The notes: generated by a model from the sequence alone, not told the origin. A DNA stretch of 64,000 bases from Calliopsis andreniformis (GCF_051401765.1 NW_027480480.1:1922001-1986000), one strand, 5' to 3'. Counted from the first letter of the stretch, positions 25,792-38,356 are shown. Numbers and translations are program-made.

Positions 25792-26683
25792 TATTGAGGA
25801 TTGAGGATTGAGGATTGAAGATTGAGTATTGATGATTGAAGATTGCGAATCGAGGATTGAGTGTTGTGGATTGAGGACGAGGACTGAGGGTTGAGTGTTG
25901 ATGGTTGAGGTCTGAGGATTGAGGATTGAGGATTGAGAATTGAGGATTGAGGATTGAGGATTGAAGATTTTAGGATTGGGTGTTGAGGATTGAGGATTGA
26001 GAATTGAGGATTGAGGATTGAGGATTGAGGATTGAAGATTGAGGATTGGGTATTGAGGATTGAAGAATGAGGATTGAGGATTGAGGATTGAGGATTGAGG
26101 ATTGAGGATTGAGGATTGGGGATTGAGGATTGACCGTTGAGGATTGAGTATTGAGGATTGAGAATTGAGGATTGAGGATTGAGTGTTGAGTATCGAGGAC
26201 GAGGACTGACGGTTGAGGATTGTGGTTTGAGGATTGAGGATTGAGGATTGAGGATTGAGGACTGAGGATTGACGATTGAGGATTGAGCATTGAGGATTGA
26301 AGATTGAGGACTGGGGATTGAGGATTGAATGCTGAGGATTAAGGATTGAGGATTGGGGATTGAGGATCTAGGATTGGAGATTGATTATTGAGGATTGAAG
26401 ATTGAGGACTGAGGACTGAGGATTGAGGATTGAGAATTGAGGATTGAGGATTGAGGATTGAGGATTGAGGATTGGGTATTGAGGACTGAAGAATGAGGAC
26501 TGAGGATTGAGGATTGAGGATTGAGGATTGAAGATTGAGCATTGAGGATTGATGATTGACGATCGAGGATTGAGTATTGAGGATTGAGGATTGAGGATTG
26601 AGGATTGAAGATTGAGTATTGAGGATTGAAGGTTGAGGATTGTGGATTGAGGATTGAGGATTGAGGATTGAATATTAAGGATT

Positions 26684-26853
26684 GGGGACTGAGTGTTGAG
26701 GGTTTAGTGATGAGAATTGATGTTTGTGGATAGAGATTTGAAGATTGCAGATTGAGTATTGAGTATTGAAAACTGTGAATTGATGACATTCTATTGAGGA
26801 TTGAGGTTTGACAACTGATTGTTGAGGGCTGAGGGCTGAAGATTGAGGATTCA
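26684..26853 (+). repeat. 170-bp module A, alpha
   Basis: +1,613 partner of 25,071. Confidence 0.9.
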
Positions 26854-27283
26854 GGATTGAGGATTCAGAATTGAGGTTTGAGGACAGAGGATTGAGGATT
26901 GAAGATTGTGGATTGAGGATTGAGTGTTGAGTATTGAGAACGAGGACTGACGGTTGAGGATTGAGGATTGAGGATTGAGGATTGAGGATTGAGGACTGAG
27001 GATTGAGGATTGAGGAGTGAGCACTGATGATTGAAGATTGAGGACTGGGGATTGAGGATTGAAGGCTGAGGATTAAGGATTGAGGATTGGGGATGGAGGA
27101 TCTAGGATTTGAGATTGATTATTGAGGATTGGAGACTGAGGATTGAGGATTGAGGATTGAGAATTGCGAATTGAGTATGAGGACTGAGGGTTGAGGACTG
27201 AGGATTGAGCATTGAGGATTGAGGATTGAAGATTGAGTATTGTGGATTGAATATTGAGGATTGAGGATTGAGGATTGAGGATT

Positions 27284-27404
27284 GAGGATGAGGGCTGATG
27301 GTTGAGGGTTGAGGTTTGAGTATTGAATCCTGAGAATTCAGTATATTCTATGGAGTATTGAGAATTGAGGATTGATAGTTGTGTATTGAGGATTGAGGTT
27401 TGAT
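27284..27404 (+). repeat. B module 5
   Basis: +1,613 partner of B module 4, with the same TATATTCTATGG. Confidence 0.85.
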
Positions 27405-28770
27405 TATTGAGGATTGAGGATTGAGGATTGAAGATTGAGTATTGATGATTGAAGGTTGCGAATCGAGGATTGAGTGTTGTGGATTGAGGACGAGGACTGA
27501 GGGTTGAGTGTTGATGGTTGAGGTCTGAGGATTGAGGATTGAGGATTGAGAATTGAGGATTGAGGATTGAGGATTGAAGATTTTAGGATTGGGTGTTGAG
27601 GATTGAGGATTGAGAATTGAGGATTGAGGATTGAGGATTGAGGATTGAAGATTGAGGATTGGGTATTGAGGATTGAAGAATGAGGATTGAGGATTGAGGA
27701 TTGAGGATTGAGGATTGAGGATTGAGTATTGAGGATTGAGGATGAGGGCTGAGGGTTGAGGGTTGTGGTTTGAAGACTGAGGACTGAGGATTGAGGATTG
27801 AAGATTGAGTATTGAGGATTCAGAATTGAGGTTTGAGGACTGAGGATTGAGGATTGAATGTTGAGTATTGAGGATTGAAGAATGAGGATTGAGGATTGAG
27901 GATTGAGGATTGAGGATTGAGGATTGAGTATTGAGGACTGAGGATGAGGGCTGAGGGTTGAGGGTTGAGGTCTGAAGACTGAGGACTGAGGATTGAGGAT
28001 TGAGAATTGAGGAATGAGGATTGAGGATAGAGGATTGCAGAGTGCGTATTGAGGATTGAAGATTGAGGATTGAGGTCTGAGGACTGAGGACTGAGGATTG
28101 AGGATTGAGAATTGAGGATTGAGGATTGACGATTTAGGATTGAGTATTGAGGATTGAGAATTGAAGATTGAGGTTTGAGGAATGAAGATTGAGGATTGCG
28201 TATTGAGGATTGGGTATTGAGGATTGAAGAATGAGGATTGAGGATTGAGGATTGAGGATTGAAGACTGAGGATTGGGGATTGAGGATTGACGATTCCGGA
28301 TTGAGTATTGAGGATTGAGAATTGAGGATTGAGGTTTGAGGATTGAAGATTGAGGATTGCGTATTGAGGATTGGGTATTGAGGATTGAAGAATGAGTATT
28401 GAGGATTGAGGATTGAGGATTGAGGATTGAGGATTGAAGATTGAGGACTGGGGGTTGAGGATTGAAGGCTGAGGATTAAGGATTGAGGATTGGGGATTGA
28501 GGATCTAGGTTTGGAGATTGATTATTGAGGATTGAAGATTGAGGATTGAGGGTTGAGGATTGAGAATTGAGAATTGAGTATGAGGACTGAGGTTTGAAGA
28601 TTGAGGTTTGAGGTACGAGATTTGCGGATTGAGGATTGACGTTTGAGTATTGAAGATTGAGGATTGATTCCTGAGGATTGAGGATTGGGGATTGAGGTTT
28701 GAGGATTGAGGATTGAAGACTGTGTATTGTGGATTGAATATTGAGGATTGATGATTGAGGATTGAGGATT

Positions 28771-28891
28771 GAGGATGAGGGCTGAGGGTTGAGGGTTGAG
28801 GTTTGAGTATTGAATCCTGAGAATTCAGGATATTCTATTGAGTATTGAGAATTGAGGATTGATAGTTGAGTATTGAGGATTGAGGTTTGAG
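28771..28891 (+). repeat. B module 6
   Basis: Like B module 1 (GAGGTTTGAGTATTGAATCC), core at 28,832, with the full GAATTCAGGATATTC. Confidence 0.85.
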
Positions 28892-29404
28892 TATTGAGGA
28901 TTGAGGATTGAGGATTGAAGGTTGAATATTGATGATTGAAGGTTGAGGATCGAGGATTGAGTGTTGTGGATTGAGGACGAGGACTGTGGGTTGAGTATTG
29001 ATGTTTGAGGTCTGAGGATTGAGGATTGAGGATTGAGGATTGATGATTGAAGATTGGGGATTGAGGATTGACGATTGAGGATTGGGTATTGAGGAGTGAG
29101 AATTGAGGATTGAAGATTGAAGATTGAGGATTGAGGATTGAAGATTGAGGGTTGAGGATTGATAATTGAGGATTGAGGATGAGGTCCGAGGGTTGAGGAT
29201 TGAGGGTTGAGGGCTGAGGACTGAGTATTGAGGATTGAGGATTGAGGACTGAAGATTGAGTATTGAGGATTGATGCCTGACGATTTAGGATTGAGGATTG
29301 AGGATTGTGGATTGAAGATGGAGGATTGAAGATGGAGTATTGAGGATTGAAGATTGAGGATTGAGGATTGAGGATTGAGGATTGAGTGTTGAATATTGAG
29401 GAAT

Positions 29405-29574
29405 GGGGACTGAGCGTTGAGGGTTGAATTATGAGAATTGATGTTTGTGGATAGAGATTTGAAGATTGCAGATTGAGTATTGAGTATTGAAAACTGTGAA
29501 TTTATTATATTCTATTGAGGATTGAGAATTGACAACTGATTGTTGAGAACTGAGTTCTGAAGGTTGAGGATTCA
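29405..29574 (+). repeat. 170-bp module A, delta
   Basis: Delta marks: GGGTTGAATTATGAG, GAATTTATTATATTCTATTG, GAGAACTGAGTTCTGAAGG. Private GAGCGTTGAGG. The core is the most A/T-rich stretch of any module. Confidence 0.9.
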
Positions 29575-29979
29575 GGATTGAGGACTCAGGTTTGAGTTTT
29601 GAGGACTGAGGATTGAGGATTGAGGCTTGAGGTTTGAGGATTGAGAGTTTAGGATTGAGGATTGAGGATGAGGGCTGAGGGTTGATGATTGAGGTTTGAG
29701 GACTGATGGACTGAGGATTGAGGATTGAGTATTGATGTTTGAGGATTGAAGATTGAGGATTGGGTATTGAGGATTATAGAATGAGGTTTGAGGATTGATG
29801 ATTGAGGATTGAGGATTGAGGATTGAGAATTGAGTATTGAGGATTGAGGATTGAAGATTGAGGATTGTGTATTGAGGATTGTAGAATGAGGATTGAGGAT
29901 TGACGATTGAGGATTGAGGATTGAGGATTGAGGATTGAAGATTGAGTATTGATAATTGAAAATTGAGGGTTGAGGATTG

Positions 29980-30779
29980 AGGATTGAGGATTGAGTATTG
30001 TAGATTGAGTATTGAGGAATGAAGATTGAGGATTGAGGATTGAGGATTGAGGATTGAGGATTGAAGATTGAGGATTGGGGATTGAGGGTTGATGATTGAG
30101 GATTGAGTATTGAGGACTGAGAATTGAGGATTGAGGATTGAAGATTGAGGATTGAGGATTGAAGATTGAGTATTGATGATTGAAGATTGAGGATTGAGGA
30201 TTGAGTGTTGAGGATTGAGGACGAGGACTGACGATTGAGGACGAGGACTGACGATTGAGGATTGAGGTTTGAGGATTGAGCATTGTGGATTGAGGACTGA
30301 GGATTGAGGATTGAGGATTGAGGATTTAGTATTGAGGACTGAAGATTGAGTATTGAGGATTGAAAATTGAGGATTGAGGATTGAGGATTGAGGATTGAAG
30401 ATTGAGGATTGGGGACTGAGTGTTGAGGGTTGAGTGATGAGAATTGATGATTGTGGATAGAGGTTTGAAGATTTCAGGTTGAGTATTGAGTATTGAAACC
30501 TGTGAATTGAGGATATTCTATTGAGGATTGAGGATTGACAACTGATTGTTGAGGACTGAGGTCTGAAGACTGAGGATTCAGGTTTGAGGATTCTGGATTG
30601 AGGTTTGAGGACTGAGGATTGAGGATTGAGGATTGAGGATCGAGGATTGAAGATTGAGTATTCAGGATTGGAGATTGGCGATTGAGGATTGAGGACCGAG
30701 GATTGAGGATTGAGGATTGAATATTGTGAATAGAGGATTGAAGATTGAGGATTGAGGATTGAGGATTGAGGATTGAGGA
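29980..30779 (+). repeat. Fragment of the 7.77-kb HOR
   Basis: Matches about 17,920-18,690 (and 10,145-10,915) with the gamma module at an offset of 12,086 bp. Shared anchors are GAGTATTGTAGATTGAG and ATATTGTGAATAGAGG. It has a private 20-bp tandem duplication at 30,221-30,260 (ACGAGGACTGACGATTGAGG twice). It ends near 30,779, where GAGGAATAAGG replaces GAGGATTGAAG. Confidence 0.8.
30411..30580 (+). repeat. 170-bp module A, gamma
   Basis: Same form as 18,325, at +12,086 bp. Confidence 0.9.
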
Positions 30780-31314
30780 ATAAGGATTGAAGATTCAGTA
30801 TTGAGGATTGAGGATTCGGTATTGAGGATTGAAGAATGAGGATTGAGGAGTGATGACTGAGGATTGAGGATTGAGGATTGAGGATTGAAGATTGAGTATT
30901 GAGGATTGAAGATTGAGTATTGAGGATTGAAGATTGAGGATTGAGGATTGAGGATTGAGGATTGCAGATTGAGGACAGAGTGTTGAGGGTTGCGTGATGA
31001 GAATTGATGTTTGTGGATTGAGATTTGAAGATTGAAGAATGGGGATTGAGTATTGAAAACTGTGAATTGAGGATTTTCTATTGAGGATTGAGGATTGACA
31101 ATTGATTGCTGAGGACTTATGGCTGAAGATTGAGGACTCAGGATTGAGGATTCAGAATTGAGGTTTGTGGACTGAGGATTGAGGATTGAAGATTGTTGAT
31201 TGAGGATTGAGGATTGAGGATTGAGGATTGAGGTTTGAGTATTGAAGATTGAGGATTGGGTATTGCGGATTGAACTTTGAGGATTGAAGATTGAGTGTTG
31301 GGTGTTGAGGATTG
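30780..31314 (+). repeat. Heptamer segment with an epsilon module
   Basis: A short link between the gamma-bearing HOR fragment and the zeta-epsilon-C block. It contains the 170-bp epsilon module and TATTGCGGATTGAACTTTG, also seen near 50,430. Nothing gene-like is visible. Confidence 0.6.
30971..31140 (+). repeat. 170-bp module A, epsilon
   Basis: Epsilon marks: GAGGACAGAGTGTTGAGGG, GGTTGCGTGATGAG, GAAGAATGGGGATTGAG, GAGGACTTATGGCTGAAG. The core reads GGATTTTCTATTG, one base off ATTCTA; it ends GGACTCA. Confidence 0.9.
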
Positions 31315-31927
31315 AAGATTGAGGATTGGGTATTGAGTATTGAAGAATGAGGATTGAGGATTGAGGATTGGGGATTGAGGATTGAAGATTGAGTATTGAT
31401 GATTGAAGACTGCCGATTGAGGATTGAGGATTGAGGATTGCGGACTGAGGATTGAGGATTGCAGATTGAGTATTGAGGATTGAAGATTGAGGATTGAGGA
31501 TTGAGGATTGAGGTTTGAGGATTGAAGATTGAGGATTGGGGATTGAGGATTGACGTTTAAGGATTGAGTATTGAGGATTGAGAATTGAGGATTAATTATT
31601 GTAGATTGAGTATTGAGGATTGAAGATAGAGTATTGAGGATTGAGAATTGAGGATTGAGGATTGAGGATGAGGGCTGCGGGTTGAGGGTAGGGGTTTGAG
31701 GACTGAGGACTGAGGATTGAGGATTGAGAACTGAGGACTGAGGACTGAGGATTGAGGACTGAAGTTTGAGGATTGAGGATTGAGGATGAGGGCTGAGGGT
31801 TGAGGATTGAGGTTTGTGGACTGAGGATTGAGGATTGAGGATTGAGGATTGAGGATTGAGGATTGAGGATTGAAGGTTCAGTATTGATGATTGAAGATAG
31901 AGAATTGAGGATTGAGGATTGAACATT

Positions 31928-32097
31928 GAGGACTGAGTGTTGAGGGTTGAGTGATGAGAATTGATGTTTGTAGATAGTGGTTTGAAGATTGCAGATCGAG
32001 TATTGAGTGTTGAAAGCTGTGAATTGAGGACATTCTACTGAGGACTGAGGATTGACTACTGATTGCTGAGGACTGAGGGCTGAAGATTGAGGACTCA
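31928..32097 (+). repeat. 170-bp module A, zeta
   Basis: Zeta marks: GATAGTGGTTTGAAG, GCAGATCGAG, GAAAGCTGTGAATTG, ATTCTACTGAGG, GACTACTGATTGCTGAGG. Private TTTGTAGATAGTGG. Confidence 0.9.
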
Positions 32098-32850
32098 GGA
32101 TTGAGGATTCAGAATTGAGGTTTGTGGACTGAGGATTGAGGATTGAAGATTGAGTATTGAGGATTGAGGATTGAGGATGGAGGATTGAGGATGAGGGCTG
32201 AGGGTTGAGGGTAGGGGTTTGAGGACTGAGGACTGATGATTGAGGGTTGAGAACTGAGGACTGAGGATTGAGGATTGAAGTTTGAGGATTGAGGATTGAG
32301 GATTGAGGATTGTAGATTGAGTATTGAGGAATGAAGATTGAGGATTGAGGATTGAGGATTGAAGGATTGAGGATTGAAGATTCAGGATTGGGGATTGAGG
32401 ATTGAAGATTGAGTATTGAGGATTGAAGATTGAGGATTGAGGACGGAGTGTTGAGGATTGAGGATTGAGTATTGAGTATTGAGGATGGAAGACTGAGGAT
32501 TGGGTATTGAGGATTGAACGTTGAGGATTGAGGGTTGAGGATTGAGGACTGAGGATTGAAGATTGAAGATTGAATATTAATGATTGAAGATTGAGGATTG
32601 AGGATTGAGGGTTGTGGATTGAGGACGAGGACTGAGGGTTGAGTATTGGTGTTTGAAGTCTGAGGATTGAGGATTGAGGATTAAGAAATGAGAATTGAGG
32701 ATTGAGGATTGAAGATTGAGGATTCGGTATTGAGGATTGAAGAATGAGGATTGAGGAGTGAGGACTGAGGATTGAGGATTGAGGATTGAGGATTGAAGAT
32801 TGAGTATTGAGGATTGAAGATTGAGGATTGAGGATTGTGGATTGCAGATT

Positions 32851-33020
32851 GAGGACAGAGTGTTGAGGGTTGCGTGATGAGAATTGACGTTTGTGGATTG
32901 AGATTTGAAGATTGAAGAATGGGGATTGAGTATTGAAAACTGTGAATTGAGGATATTCTATTGAGGATTGAGGATTGACAATTGATTGCTGAGGACTTAT
33001 GGCTGAAGATTGAGGATTCA
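32851..33020 (+). repeat. 170-bp module A, epsilon
   Basis: Epsilon with GAGAATTGACGTTTGTGG and a standard GATATTCTATTGAG core. A C module starts 287 bp from its left edge. Confidence 0.9.
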
Positions 33021-33137
33021 GGATTGAGGATTCGGGGTGGAGGTTTGAGGTCTGAGGATTGATGGTTGAGGATTAAGGATTGAGCATTGAGGATTGACGC
33101 TTGAGGATTGAGGATTGATGATGGAGGATTGAAGAGA

Positions 33138-33307
33138 GAGGACTGAGTGTTGAGGATTGAGTGTTGAGAATTGATGTTTGAGGATTGAGATTTGATTATT
33201 GAATATTTTGGATTGAGTATTGAACCATGAGAATTCAGGATATTCTATTGAGTATTGAGAATTGAGGATTGACGGTTGAGTGTTGAGGATTGATGGTTGA
33301 GGGTTGT
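33138..33307 (+). repeat. C module 1
   Basis: Left part is A-like (GAGGACTGAGTGTTGAGG, GAGAATTGATGTTTGAGG). The middle is private (GATTATTGAATATTTTGG), the right part is B-like (GAGAATTCAGGATATTC). ATTCTA is 104 bp from the left edge, as in A. It looks like a bridge or ancestor of A and B. Confidence 0.85.
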
Positions 33308-33529
33308 GCGTTGAATATTGAGGATTGAGGATTGAGGACTGAGGATTGGGGATTGAGGATTGAAGGTTGAGTATTGATGATTGAAGTTTGAGGATTGAGG
33401 ATTGAGGGTTGAGGTTTGAGGACGAGGACTGACGGTTGAAGATTGAGGTTTGAGGATTGAGGATTGAGGACTGAGGACTGAGGATTGAGGATAGAGCATT
33501 GAGCGTTGAGGATTGAAGATTGAGTATTG

Positions 33530-34030
33530 AGGATTGAAGATTGAGGATTGAGTATCGAGGATTGAGGATTGCGGACTGAGGATTGAGGATTGCAGATTCA
33601 GTATTGAGGATTGAAGATTGAGGATTGAGGATTGAGGATTGAGGATTGAGGTTTGAGGATTGAAGATTGAGGATTTGGGATTGAGGATTGAGGATTGAGT
33701 ATTGAGTATTGAGGATTGAGAATTGAAGATTGATTATTGAAGATTGAGTATTGAGGATTGAAGATTGAGTATTGAGGATTGAGGATTGAAGATTGAGGAT
33801 TGAGTATCGAGGATTGAGGATTGCGGACTGAGGATTGAGGATTGCAGATTCAGTATTGAGGATTGAAGATTGAGGATTGAGGATTGAGGATTGAGGTTTG
33901 AGGATTGAAGATTGAGGATTGGGGATTGAGGATTGACGATTGAGTATTGAGTATTGAGGATTGAGAATTGAGGATTGATTATTGAAGATTGAGTATTGAG
34001 GATTGAAGATTGAGTATTGAGGATTGAGGA
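33530..34030 (+). repeat. 252-bp local tandem duplication
   Basis: GAGTATCGAGGATTGAGG followed by GCGGACTGAGG occurs at about 33,551 and again 252 bp (36 heptamers) later. Each is followed by GCAGATTCAGTATTGAGG. The paralogous blocks at 39.8 and 54.7 kb have a single copy, so this duplication is private to the block. Confidence 0.8.
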
Positions 34031-34604
34031 TTGAGGATTGAGGATTGAGGATGAGGGCTGAGGGTTGGGGGTAGGGGTTTGAGGACTGAGGCCTGAGGAT
34101 TGAGGGTTGAGAACTGAGGACTGAGGATTGAGGATTGAAGATTGAGGATTGAGGATTGAGGATGAGTGCTGAGGGTTGAGGATTGAGGTTTGTGGACTAA
34201 GGAATGAGGATTGAGGATTGAGGATTGAGGATTGAAGATTGAGGCCTGGGCATTGAGGATTGAAGAATGAGGATTGAGTATTGAGGATTGAAGATTGAGG
34301 ATTGCAGATTGAGTATCGAGGATTGAAGATTGAGGGTTGAGGATTGAGGATTGAGGATTGAGCATTGAGGATTGAGGATTGAGGATTGAGGATTGTAGAT
34401 TGAGTATTGAGGAATGAAGATTGAGGACTGAGGATTGAGGATTGAGGATTGAGGATTGAAGATTGAGGATTGGGTATTGAGGATTGACGATTGAGGATTG
34501 AGTATTGAGGACTGAGAATTGAGGATTGAGGATTGAAGATTGAGTATTGAGGATTGAAAATTGAGGATTGAGGATTGAGGATTGAAGATTGAAGATTGAG
34601 GTTT

Positions 34605-34774
34605 GGGGACTGAGTGTTGAGGGTTGAGTGATGAGAATTGATGATTGTGGATAGAGATTTGAAGATTTCAGGATGAGTATTGAGTATTGAAACCTGTGAA
34701 TTGATGATATTCTGTTGAGGATTGAGGATTGATAACTGATTGTAGAGGACTGAGGGCTGAAGATTGAGGATTCA
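34605..34774 (+). repeat. 170-bp module A, gamma-prime
   Basis: Gamma with TTTCAGGATGAGTATTG, GATATTCTGTTGAGG and GATAACTGATTGTAGAGG; the downstream half resembles eta and alpha (GGGCTGAAG). Confidence 0.9.
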
Positions 34775-35435
34775 TGATTGAGGATTCAGGATTGAGGTTT
34801 GAGGACTGAGGATTGAAGATTGAGGATTGAGGACTGAGTATTGAGGATTGAGGATTGAGTATTGAGGGTGGAAGACTGAGGATTGGGTATTGAGGGTTGA
34901 ACGTTGAGGATTGAGGGTTGAGGATTGAGGATTGAGGATTGAAGATTGAAGATTGAACATTAATGATTGAAGATTGAGGATTGAGGATTGAGGGTTGTGG
35001 ATTGAGGACGAGGACTGTGGGTTGAGTATTGATGTTTGAGGTCTGAGGATTGAGGATTGAGGATTGAGGATTGATGATTGAAGATTGGGGATTGAGGATT
35101 GACGATTGAGGATTGGGTATTAAGGAGTGAGAATTGAGGATTGAAGATTGAAGATTGAGTGCTGAGGATTGAAGATTGAGGGTTGAGGATTGATAATTGA
35201 GGATTGAGGATGAGGTCCGAGGGTTGAGGATTGAGGTTTGAGGGCTGAGGACTGAGTATTGAGGATTGAGGATTGAGGACTGAAGATTGAGTATTGAGGA
35301 TTGATGCCTGACGATTTAGGATTGAGGATTGAGGATTGTGGATTGAAGATGGAGGATTGAAGATGGAGTATTGAGGATTGAAGATTGAGGATTGAGGATT
35401 GAGGATTGAGGATTGAGTGTTGAATATTGAGGAAT

Positions 35436-35605
35436 GGGGACTGAGTGTTGAGGGTTGAATTATGAGAATTGATGTTTGTGGATAGAGATTTGAAGATTGC
35501 AGATTGAGTATTGAGTATTGAAAACTGTGAATTTATTATATTCTATTGAGGATTGAGAATTGACAACTGATTGTTGAGAACTGAGTTCTGAAGGTTGAGG
35601 ATTCA
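35436..35605 (+). repeat. 170-bp module A, delta
   Basis: Delta with GAGTGTTGAGGGTTGAATT. It is followed at 35,676 by an extra GAATTC in GATTGAGAATTCAGG. Confidence 0.9.
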
Positions 35606-36425
35606 GGATTGAGGATTCAGGTTTGAGTTTTGAGGACTGAGGATTGAGGATTGAGGCTTGAGGTTTGAGGATTGAGAATTCAGGATTGAGGATTGAGGAT
35701 GAGGGCTGAGGGTCGATGATTGAGGTTTGAGGTCTGATGGACTGAGGATTGAGGATTGAGTATTGAGGTTTGAGGATTGAAGATTGAGGATTGGGTATTG
35801 AGGATTATAGAATGAGGTTTGAGGATTGATGATTGAGGATTGAGGATTGAGGATTGAGAATTGAGGATTGAGGATTGAGGATTGAAGATTGAGGATTGTG
35901 TATTGAGGATTGTAGAATGAGGATTGAGGATTGACGATTGAGGATTGAGGATTGAGGATTGAGGATTGAAGATTGAGTATTGATAATTGAAAATTGAGGG
36001 TTGAGGATTGAGGATTGAGGATTGTGGATTGAGTAAAGAGGATTGAAGATTGAGGATTGAGGATTGAGGATTGAGGATTGAGGACTGAGGATTGAGGATG
36101 AGGTCCGAGGGTTGAGGATTGAGGTTTGTGGGATGAGGACTGAGAATTGAGGATTGAGGATTGAGGATTGAAGATTGAGTATTGAGGATTGATGCCTGAC
36201 GAAGGAGGATTGAGGACTGAGGATTGTGGATTGAGGATGGAGGATTGAAGATTGAGTATTGAGGATTGAAGATTTAGGATTGAGGATTGAGGATTGAGGA
36301 TTGAAGATTGAGGACTGGGGATTGAGGATTGAAGGCTGAGGATTAAGGATTGAGGATTGGGGATTGAGGATCTAGGATTGGAGATTGATTATTGAGGATT
36401 AAAGATTGAGGATTGAGGATTGAGG

Positions 36426-37685
36426 ATTGAGAATTGAGAATTGAGTATGAGGACTGAGGTTTGAAGATTGAGGTTTGAGGTACGAGAACTGCGGATTGAG
36501 GATTGACGATTGAGTATTGAAGATTGAGGATTGATTACTGAGGATTGAGGATTGAGGATTGAGAATTGAGGATTGAGGATTGAAGACTGAGTATTGTGGA
36601 TTGAATATTGAGGATTGAGGATTGAGGATTGAGGATTGAGGATTGAGGATTGAGGATTGGGTATTGCGGATTGAACATTGAGGATTGAAGATTGAGGGTT
36701 GGGTGTTGAGGATTGAAGAATGAGGATTGAGGATTGAGGATTGAGGATTAAGTATTGAAGATTCAGTATTGAGGATTGAAGATTCAGGATTAAGGATTGA
36801 GGATTGAGGATTGAAGATTGAGTATTGAGGATTGAAGATTGAGGATTGAGGACGGAGTATTGAGGATTGAGGATTGAGTATTGAGGATTGAGGATGGAAG
36901 ATTGAGGATTCGGTATTGAGGATTGAAGAATGAGGATTGAGGAGTGAGGACTGAGGATTGAGGATTGAGGATTGAGGATTGAGGTTTGAGGATTGAGGAT
37001 TGAAGATTGAGTATCGAGGATTGAAGATTGAGGATTGAGGATTGAGTATTGAGGATTGAGAATTGAGGATTGGTTATTGAAGATTGTTTATTGAAGATTG
37101 AAGATTGAGGATTGAGGATTGAGGATTGAGGATTGAGGGTTGTGGATTGAGGACGAGGACTGAGGGTTGAACATTGGTGTTTGATGTCTGAGGATTGAGG
37201 ATTGAGGATTGAGAATTGAGGATTGAGGATTGAGGATTGAAGATTGAGGATTCGGTATTGAGGATTGAAGAATGAGGATTGAGGAGTGAGGACTGAGGAT
37301 TGAGGATTGAGGATTGAGGATTGAGGTTTGAGGATTGAGGATTGAAGATTGAGTATCGAGGATTGAAGATTGAGGATTGAGGATTGAGTATTGAGGATTG
37401 AGGATTGAGGATTGAGGATTGAGGATGAGGGCTGAGGCTGAGGATTGAGGTTTGAGGTCTGAGGACTGAGGATTGTGGGTTGAGAATTGAGGATTGAGGG
37501 TTGAAGATTGAAGATTGAGGATTGGGTATTGAGGATTGAGGATTGAGAATTGAGGATTGAGGATTGAGGATTGAAGATTGAGGATTGGGTATTGAGTATT
37601 GAAGAATGAGGATTGAGGATTGAGGGTTGGGGATTGAGGATTGAAGATTGAGTATTGATGATTGAAGACTGCCGATTGAGGATTG
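36426..37685 (+). repeat. Partial copy of the 7.77-kb HOR head, internally duplicated
   Basis: Matches about 8.09-9.27 kb (shared GAGTATGAGGACTGAGG, TACGAGAACTGCGG and GACTGCCGATTG). It contains a tandem duplication of about 342 bp, with GATTCGGTATTGAGG at about 36,907 and again near 37,249. The corresponding part of the later 15-kb copy (52.2-52.4 kb) lacks about 690 bp here, in at least two separate losses. Confidence 0.7.
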
Positions 37686-38186
37686 AGGATTGAGGATTGC
37701 GGACTGAGGATTGAGGATTGCAGATTGAGTATTGAGGATTGAAGATTGAGGATTGAGGATTGAGGATTGAGGTTTGAGGATTGAAGATTGAGGATTGGGG
37801 ATTGAGGATTGACGTTTAAGGATTGAGTATTGAGGATTGAGAATTGAGGATTAATTATTGTAGATTGAGTATTGAGGATTGAAGATTGAGTATTGAGGAT
37901 TGAGAATTGAGGATTGAGGATTGAGGATGAGGGCTGCGGGTTGAGGGTAGGGGTTTGAGGACTGAGGACTGAGGATTGAGGATTGAGAACTGAGGACTGA
38001 GGACTGAGGATTGAGGACTGAAGTTTGAGGATTGAGGATTGAGGATGAGGGCTGAGGGTTGAGGATTGAGGTTTGTGGACTGAGGATTGAGGATTGAGGA
38101 TTGAGGATTGAGGATTGAGGATTGAGGATTGAAGGTTCAGTATTGATGATTGAAGATAGAGAATTGAGGATTGAGGATTGAACATT

Positions 38187-38356
38187 GAGGACTGAGTGTT
38201 GAGGGTTGAGTGATGAGAATTGATGTTTGTGGATAGTGGTTTGAAGATTGCAGATCGAGTATTGAGTGTTGAAAGCTGTGAATTGAGGACATTCTACTGA
38301 GGACTGAGGATTGACTACTGATTGCTGAGGACTGAGGGCTGAAGATTGAGGACTCA
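38187..38356 (+). repeat. 170-bp module A, zeta
   Basis: +6,259 partner of 31,928 with TTTGTGGATAGTGG. Confidence 0.9.

Larger units (their letters stand above)
24551..26163 (+). repeat. 1,613-bp tandem higher-order unit, copy 1
   Basis: Matches 26,164-27,726 at an offset of 1,613 bp over about 1,563 bp, carrying one alpha and one B module. The last 50 bp or so (GGGGATTGAGGATTGACCG) is a copy of sequence near 24,240 just upstream of the unit, so the junction again re-uses neighbouring sequence. Confidence 0.85.
26164..27726 (+). repeat. 1,613-bp tandem higher-order unit, copy 2
   Basis: Second copy of 24,551-26,113; for example GAGTATCGAGGACGAGG at 26,188 against 24,575. Differences noticed include GAGAACGAGG near 26,937 for GAGGACGAGG, and GAGCATTG near 26,537 for GAGTATTG. 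Confidence 0.85.
27727..29979 (+). repeat. Mosaic segment, weak higher-order structure
   Basis: Degenerate heptamers with repeated GATGAGGGCTGAGGGTTGAG blocks, one B module and one delta module. Except for the delta neighbourhood (about 29.2-29.95 kb), which recurs near 35.3-36.0, 44.1-44.8, 50.9-51.6 and 59.0-59.75 kb, I could not pair this stretch with a second long copy. No gene is seen. Confidence 0.6.
31315..34226 (+). repeat. zeta-epsilon-C block, copy 1
   Basis: Matches 37,574-40,237 at an offset of 6,258-6,259 bp, falling to 6,013 bp after a local 252-bp duplication present only here. Anchors are GAAGACTGCCGATTG (31,405 and 37,664) and the three modules at 31,928, 32,851 and 33,138. 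It ends near 34,226, where GAAGATTGAGGCCTGGG replaces GAGAGTTGAGG. Confidence 0.85.
34215..36430 (+). repeat. gamma-prime/delta block, copy 1
   Basis: Matches 43,015-45,230 at an offset of 8,800 bp (8,807 bp after one extra heptamer in the later copy). Both 170-bp modules are in place (34,605 and 35,436). Anchors are GAGGCCTGGGCATTGAGG at 34,241 against 43,041, and GATTGATTATTGAGG at 36,383 against 45,190. Confidence 0.85.
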
